Part shown: in pieces, positions 59,887 to 64,000 of the stretch
Numbering within the stretch: position 1 is the stretch's first letter
Layout of the letters: every line of letters begins with the position of its first letter
Origin: Chelatococcus sp. HY11
GTDB lineage: Bacteria > Pseudomonadota > Alphaproteobacteria > Rhizobiales > Beijerinckiaceae
NCBI RefSeq assembly: GCF_018398335.1
Contig: NZ_JAHBRX010000003.1
Span: 1 to 64,000, forward strand
Length of the DNA stretch: 64,000 bases
Direction: 5' to 3'
Program-made: the position numbers and the translations under genes
The notes under the pieces: generated by a model
Database searches by the model: none
What the model saw: only the letters and a program-made list of their open reading frames with translations
What the model was told of the DNA's origin: nothing

Positions 59887-62853
59887 TCAAGCGGCCAGCA
59901 TCGACGTCTCTCGCCGAAGCGGCCTTAGGTCGAGACTGTCAGTCGGGGTCCAGTTGTAGTCGCCGGTGAGGCTGATATGCTGCCATCCGAGCGGCGTGAT
60001 GTGCTTGATCACGTCGGCCGGCGTTGCAATGCCTTCGCGATTGAGTTCGGCAAACGTTGGTTCGAGATAGAGCGTGTTCCAGTAAACGATCGCGTTGATG
60101 AGCAGGTTCAGCCCGGACGCCCTGTAGAACTGGCTCTCGAAGGTTCTGTCCCGCAGCTCTCCGAGACGATTGAAGAACAGCGCCCGGGCCAGAGTGTTCT
60201 GGGCCTCGCTCTTGTTGAGGCCTGCGGTGGCGTTCCTGCGCATTTCAGGGTTCTGCCACCATTGCGGCAGGAAGATGGATCGATTGATGCGTCCAATGTC
60301 GCGCAACGCGAGCGCCAGTCCGTTTTGGCGCGGGAATGCGGACAGTTTCGCCAGCAAGGTCGAAGGCCGCACCTGGCCGGAACGGATCGTCGTGACGAGA
60401 CGCAGGATGTCATTCCAGTTTGCCCTGATCCGCTCGATGTTGATGGGTTCGCCGAAGAGCGGGGCGAGGTTTTGGGGAGGCGCGTCGCCCGGGAAGAGAT
60501 AGAGCCGGCGATCCTTAAGGCCGCGCAACCGGGGCACGAGCTGGAAACCGACAAGATGGCAAAGAGCGAAACTCATGTCGCTGACCCCGCCGGTGTCGAC
60601 ATAGTGGGTTTCGATAGCGAGATCGCTGCCGTGATAGAGCAGACCGTCGAGGACGTATATGGCCTCGCTCGCATTGGCGTTCATAGCGATGATGTGGAAC
60701 GCCCCATACTGGTCGGAGGTGAAGCGATAGAACTTCGCGCCGGGGTTAGGGCCATAGCGGGCGTTGAGGTCGCCGATCGCCTCGGCGTGCCCTCCCGCCG
60801 GAAAATACTGCCCGTCCGAGGATGAGGTGGTTCCGTCGCCCCACAATTTCGCGAGAGGCAATTGCCTCTGGGCATTGACAAGGATGGCATGCGCGCCGGT
60901 GTAACCCTCCTCCCGGATATGCCAGTCGTGCACCCAGGCGAGCTGGCGCATCGTCAGCCCGGGGGAAACATCCGCCATTCTGGTGAGTCCGAGATTGATG
61001 CCGTCCGCCAGAACGGCGGTAAGCAGGGCAAGCTTGTTGTCGGCCGTGCGCCCGGTGCGCAGATGGGTGAACGCATTCGAAAATCCCGTGCGGGCGTCCA
61101 CCTCAAGCAGCAGGTCGGTGATGCGGACGGCAGGCAGCCGGTTTTCCACCTTCGGTTTCAGCGACTTCGCGATGTCCGGGAACATGGCCTTGTGTGGCGT
61201 GACGCTGAAACCCGTGCCGGCCAGTTCGACATCGTCGAGCTCACCGGCTTCTGCTAGACGGGAAAGCTCGCTCAACCCGTCGTTCAAGGTCTGGCGCTGT
61301 TGCTTCAGATAGGTTTCCACATCGGTATCGACTGCGACCGGAAGCGGACCTTCCTCCCGCATCAACTCGAATGTCGGCGCGGGAATGAGGAAGCTCTCGA
61401 AGGACTGGAAGCGCTTCGCGCCCTCCACCCAGACATCGCCGGCATCGAGGCGGCGTTTCAATTCGCTGAACAGGCAGAGTTCATAGGCCCTGCGATCGAT
61501 CTTGCCATCCTGCAGGATGAGCGGCATCCAGCCTTTCGGTGCAAAGAATATGGGTGCTCTGTCGGGTATCGCTCTTTTCCCTTTGCGGTACAGATTGGCG
61601 ACCATGGATAGCGCGCGCAGGAGATTCGCCGCCACGGCGTGGCCACGAAACACGAACGTCGACAGGAATTCCGGCGCCATTTTCCGGATTGTCGGATAGC
61701 GCTGGAGCATTTCGATTTTCCCGTCGATGCTGTCGGGGGCAATCAGCGTGTCGACCGCCTGGACACTGGTCGCGAAGATCGGCCATTGAATGACCGTTTC
61801 GAGCGACCTGCCGATATCCTCGCCCTTCTGCCTGGCCTCTATGATCGCATGGCAAACTTTCGAAACGTCCTTCAGCGGCTTCTGAACCTCCCGGACCGAA
61901 CGGGTGATGCGGGCGGTCGCCTGATTGTCGGCTCGCCGCGTCATGGCGCCGATTAGCTTCTTGAACACGTCGATTGCGCAATCGGTCAGATGGCGGGAAA
62001 GATGCAGGACCGTTGCAGCCAGCACGGTGTGCCGGCGTTCGGGGTTGAGGTCGCGTAAATGCTGTGCGCTCATCCGCATCCCTTCCGCGGCGAGTTCATC
62101 AAAAACCTTGGCCGGAATGCGCTCCATCAGTTCCATTGGCAGGTTCAGGGACCGAAGAAACTGAACGCGTTCGGCTATCCTGTCGAGATTGATGGCGGTA
62201 GGCGACAATGCCGGTGTTCTGGCCCACGCGAGGATGGTCACATTCGTCCCCTCACGCGGGTCGAGAAGTTTGTCGAGGTCACGCTTCTGGCCTTCCAAGA
62301 GCCCGCCAGCCAAGGCCCGGTGAGCGATGCGGATGCCGCGCCGGATTGCAACGTGGATGATGGCTTCGAGTGCTCCGCGCGCCGGCAGGAGAATTCGCCG
62401 GCGTCGCAATTCCTCCACAACCATATCCGCCAAAACATCGGCCCGGCGCAGGGTTTGCGCCGCGGGCGTCAGCCAGCCGGTCAGTGCCCTCACGTCCGAA
62501 GGCGCAAATGGGCGCATCTTCATTTTCTCGAACAGCAGGGCGAGGTGCTCGCGGCGTGTCTGCGGACGTTCGAAATATCGGTCGATCTCGCGATGATCGG
62601 CACCGATCTGCCGCGCCAGGAACCGCAAGACGCCGGAAGGCAGGATCTCACCATCCGCGAGTGGTCGGCCTGGAAATCGCAGCATCGCCAGAACGCAGGC
62701 CAGGCCCAGCCGATTCGACGCCTTGTTCTGTCGCATGACCAGATCGAGATCCGACTGGTCCAGCGTGTAGTGCTTGGCGATCTCCCTATCCTCATCCGGG
62801 ATCGTGGTTACCTGGCACCACCATGTTTCGCTCAGCAATACTCTTCGAGCCAT
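59887..62853 (-). CDS. tnpA: Tn3 family transposase TnpA
   Basis: 988 aa, the full family length; GAGGTGAG precedes the ATG. The N-terminus (DREIAKHYTLDQSDLDLVMR) is the Tn3 DNA-binding part. The C-terminal catalytic domain includes LWGDGTTSSSDGQYFPAGGH, YVDTGGVSDMSFALCHLVGF and NAIVYWNTLYLE with the acidic residues of the DDE core. It ends 10 bp inside the left inverted repeat. The frame is intact, so the element may be active. Confidence 0.96.
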   Translation of the reverse strand: MARRVLLSETWWCQVTTIPDEDREIAKHYTLDQSDLDLVMRQNKASNRLGLACVLAMLRFPGRPLADGEILPSGVLRFLARQIGADHREIDRYFERPQTRREHLALLFEKMKMRPFAPSDVRALTGWLTPAAQTLRRADVLADMVVEELRRRRILLPARGALEAIIHVAIRRGIRIAHRALAGGLLEGQKRDLDKLLDPREGTNVTILAWARTPALSPTAINLDRIAERVQFLRSLNLPMELMERIPAKVFDELAAEGMRMSAQHLRDLNPERRHTVLAATVLHLSRHLTDCAIDVFKKLIGAMTRRADNQATARITRSVREVQKPLKDVSKVCHAIIEARQKGEDIGRSLETVIQWPIFATSVQAVDTLIAPDSIDGKIEMLQRYPTIRKMAPEFLSTFVFRGHAVAANLLRALSMVANLYRKGKRAIPDRAPIFFAPKGWMPLILQDGKIDRRAYELCLFSELKRRLDAGDVWVEGAKRFQSFESFLIPAPTFELMREEGPLPVAVDTDVETYLKQQRQTLNDGLSELSRLAEAGELDDVELAGTGFSVTPHKAMFPDIAKSLKPKVENRLPAVRITDLLLEVDARTGFSNAFTHLRTGRTADNKLALLTAVLADGINLGLTRMADVSPGLTMRQLAWVHDWHIREEGYTGAHAILVNAQRQLPLAKLWGDGTTSSSDGQYFPAGGHAEAIGDLNARYGPNPGAKFYRFTSDQYGAFHIIAMNANASEAIYVLDGLLYHGSDLAIETHYVDTGGVSDMSFALCHLVGFQLVPRLRGLKDRRLYLFPGDAPPQNLAPLFGEPINIERIRANWNDILRLVTTIRSGQVRPSTLLAKLSAFPRQNGLALALRDIGRINRSIFLPQWWQNPEMRRNATAGLNKSEAQNTLARALFFNRLGELRDRTFESQFYRASGLNLLINAIVYWNTLYLEPTFAELNREGIATPADVIKHITPLGWQHISLTGDYNWTPTDSLDLRPLRRETSMLAA

Positions 62854-63012
62854 TCACTCACCTCTCAGCGCGGACGCTGCACCGAAATGGAAAATGCCTG
62901 TTCGGCAAACGGTCGTTTTGCGGCTTCCACAGATTTGGTCCGTAAACCTTGTCATGCAACGGCAAATCGGACATTGTCCGAGTTCAACGAGAAAGCGGAC
63001 AAGCCACACCTC
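62854..63012. promoter_or_regulatory. Intergenic region of the Tn3 element, likely res site
   Basis: This 159-bp gap between divergent tnpA and the resolvase gene holds short dyads, for example TCGGACATTGTCCGA near 62966 and TGTCCGAGTTCAACGAGAAA near 62974. Resolvases of this family bind such a region to resolve cointegrates and control both genes. Exact subsites cannot be fixed by eye. Confidence 0.5.
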
Positions 63013-63594
63013 ATGACCTCGATCGGCTACGCAAGGGTATCCACCGGCGACCAGGATACGGCGCTTCAACTCGATGCGCTGCGCAAGACGGGTTGCGAGA
63101 AGCTGTTCGAAGACAAGGCATCGGGTGTGAAAACCGATCGGCCGGGGCTGACCGAAGCCGTGCGCTATGCTCGGGACGGCGACACGCTTACGGTCTGGAA
63201 GCTCGATCGCCTCGGTCGATCGATGAAGCACCTGATCGAGATCGTCACCGAGTTGGAATCCAAGGGTATCGGCTTCCGCTCTATCACCGAGAACATCGAC
63301 ACCACGACATCTGGCGGTCGCCTGGTCTTCCATCTGTTCGGAGCGCTGGCCCAGTTCGAACGCGATCTCATCCGGGAAAGAACCCGCGCCGGACTGCAGG
63401 CAGCAGAGGATCGGGGTCGACGCGGAGGCCGCCAGGCGGTTGTAACACCGGAGAAGCTCGCAAAGGCTCGTCAGCATCTGGCTGCCGGTCTCAATGTCCG
63501 CGAAGCCGCCGCCCGCGTAAAGATCGGAAAGACCGCGCTCTATGAAGCGCTCAAAGCCGAAAAATCAGCCGCACCCACCGTCAAACCGGCGTGA
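63013..63594 (+). CDS. tnpR: Serine resolvase of the Tn3 element
   Basis: 193 aa from the ATG at 63013 (MTSIGYARVSTGDQDTALQL); the long open frame before it is a shadow of tnpA. The catalytic serine is in YARVS (Ser10), with LTVWKLDRLGRSMKHLIEIV and GRLVFHLFGALAQFERDLIR as the rest of the resolvase domain, and a C-terminal helix-turn-helix GLNVREAAARVKIGKTALYE. It resolves Tn3 cointegrates. It ends 11 bp before the right inverted repeat. Confidence 0.95.
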   Translation: MTSIGYARVSTGDQDTALQLDALRKTGCEKLFEDKASGVKTDRPGLTEAVRYARDGDTLTVWKLDRLGRSMKHLIEIVTELESKGIGFRSITENIDTTTSGGRLVFHLFGALAQFERDLIRERTRAGLQAAEDRGRRGGRQAVVTPEKLAKARQHLAAGLNVREAAARVKIGKTALYEALKAEKSAAPTVKPA

Positions 63595-63824
63595 GTTCTT
63601 AATGCGTTCTCAAAAGTCGGACAGATTCATCACTTTCGTGTCGTGACGCCGCAGAGGCTTGTCGACAAAACTGTGTTCCCGAAGCGCCTCGGCTATGCCG
63701 AGGAATTTGCGATCTCGCCTTGCACATCATGGAGAACCGCTTCATGATCCGCTTCGGTGATCCGCTTCGATGCCGGATCCCGCGTCTAACGCGGCACAGG
63801 TTTCGCCGCAGCGTCGAGCCGGAA

Positions 63825-64000
63825 TCAGTGGGCGGTTGCGCCCGCGTCGACGAAGAGCGTTGTCCCGGTCACAAGTGAAGCCATATCACTGACGCAGAAG
63901 AGAGCGGCCTGCGCGATGTCGTCCTCATCAGCAACACGCCCCAGCGGCAACTGTCTGGCGAGCGTTGCTTCAAGCTGCGCCGCCTGCCCCTGAGCGTCTC
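63825..64000 (-). CDS. Short-chain dehydrogenase, C-terminal part (runs off the window)
   Basis: The minus-strand frame ends at the stop 63825-63827 and is open to the window edge, about 57 residues. It reads [20 protein letters not shown] then [20 protein letters not shown] and ends GATAH, the classic end of an SDR with a conserved glycine-containing FVDAG. The cofactor and active-site parts lie outside the window. It converges on the SDR remnant. Confidence 0.85.
   Translation of the reverse strand, partial: DAQGQAAQLEATLARQLPLGRVADEDDIAQAALFCVSDMASLVTGTTLFVDAGATAH

Larger units (their letters stand above)
59833..63650. mobile_element. Complete Tn3-family transposon
   Basis: 3,818 bp. The 45-bp inverted ends start GGCGTCACGACACGAAAGTG on both sides with three internal differences (59833-59877 and 63606-63650). 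A 5-bp direct repeat GCAGA flanks it (59828-59832 and 63651-63655), as expected for Tn3. It carries only a transposase and a divergent resolvase, with no passenger genes. Confidence 0.95.
59700..63789 (+). pseudogene. SDR (3-hydroxyacyl-CoA dehydrogenase-like) remnant interrupted by Tn3
   Basis: The left part reads VVSLTLTAARDLGRFGIRLN then APGFMDTDMFAGLPSEWAQ. The Tn3 element enters there. After one copy of the GCAGA repeat the same frame goes on RLVDKTVFPKRLGYAEEFA, shifts (LALHIMENRF), and ends VIRFDAGSRV and a TAA at 63787-63789. This is the C-terminal third of an HSD10-type SDR. The N-terminal two thirds, with cofactor and Tyr-Lys motifs, were lost before or independently of the insertion. 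Confidence 0.82.

Noticed and set aside
62059-63012. N-terminal extension of the resolvase frame
   Set aside because: The frame runs antisense through the Tn3 transposase. The resolvase family starts at the ATG at 63013.
1-64000. CRISPR arrays, tRNA or rRNA genes, replication origin
   Set aside because: I looked for regularly spaced repeats, conserved rRNA segments, cloverleaf arms and iteron or repABC signals and saw none.

Overview
The window is a high-GC stretch of an alphaproteobacterial replicon, most likely from the Hyphomicrobiales (Rhizobiales). This is an inference from gene content: an RHE_PE00001-type DUF1612 protein, general-stress-response remnants, fused LivHM transport genes, and IS66, IS5/IS427 and Tn3 elements. 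It reads as an accessory region or plasmid in which a large acyl-CoA catabolic cluster sits among transposons and decaying genes.

Layout. 1-1433: end of a TniA/B/Q (Tn5053/Tn402-like) transposon with a recognisable terminal repeat. 1434-5307: RHE_PE00001 protein, small stress-type proteins, an ECF-sigma remnant and a histidine kinase. 5509-8839: a decayed ligD DNA ligase gene cut by an IS66 element with an 8-bp target duplication. 9279-41833: first catabolic block. It has a minus-strand set (carboxylase beta chimera, EtfA, EtfB, acyl-CoA dehydrogenase, acyl-CoA ligase, SDR), a divergent plus-strand set (thiolase, SDR, acyl-CoA ligase), a second minus-strand operon (acyl-CoA dehydrogenase, two MaoC hydratases, VOC protein, alpha/beta hydrolase, EthD protein, solute-binding protein), a broken divergent biotin-carboxylase pair cut by an IS5 element, an SDR, a broken enoyl-CoA hydratase, a LivHM/LivG/LivF importer, SnoaL and metallo-beta-lactamase genes, and an operon of hydrolase, EthD, thiolase, FadB-like protein and acyl-CoA dehydrogenase. 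41834-48816: IS wreckage, with a large serine recombinase gene cut by an IS427-like element that is itself cut by a second IS66 element, followed by IS110 and IS3 fragments. 49148-59414: second catabolic block, with a MalT/LuxR-type regulator whose frame is broken at a tetranucleotide repeat, then a medium-chain dehydrogenase/reductase, two SDRs, an alpha-methylacyl-CoA racemase-like protein, a TetR regulator, a dienoyl-CoA reductase and a second TetR regulator. 59415-64000: MBL and SDR remnants, the SDR interrupted by a complete Tn3-family transposon with a 5-bp target duplication, and the end of another SDR.

How the genes work together (inference). A Liv-type importer brings in an organic acid. 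Two AMP-forming ligases make CoA thioesters. The racemase-like enzyme, three acyl-CoA dehydrogenases with their ETF, MaoC and FadB hydratases, several SDRs, a dienoyl-CoA reductase, hydrolases and two thiolases then carry out beta-oxidation-like degradation. The racemase, paired MaoC proteins, dienoyl-CoA reductase and KstR2-like TetR regulators suggest a branched, alicyclic, terpenoid or steroid-like acid rather than a plain fatty acid, but the substrate cannot be read from sequence.

The most notable signal is a recurring 16-bp palindrome, CCTATC-N4-GATAGG. I found ten copies or variants by eye, each in a promoter region of a different transcription unit of this cluster and none in the flanking unrelated genes. 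It looks like the operator of one regulon covering both blocks. A second signal is an (AGCG)4 repeat in the MalT-type regulator, where one extra unit would restore the full-length frame, so this may be a phase-variable switch.
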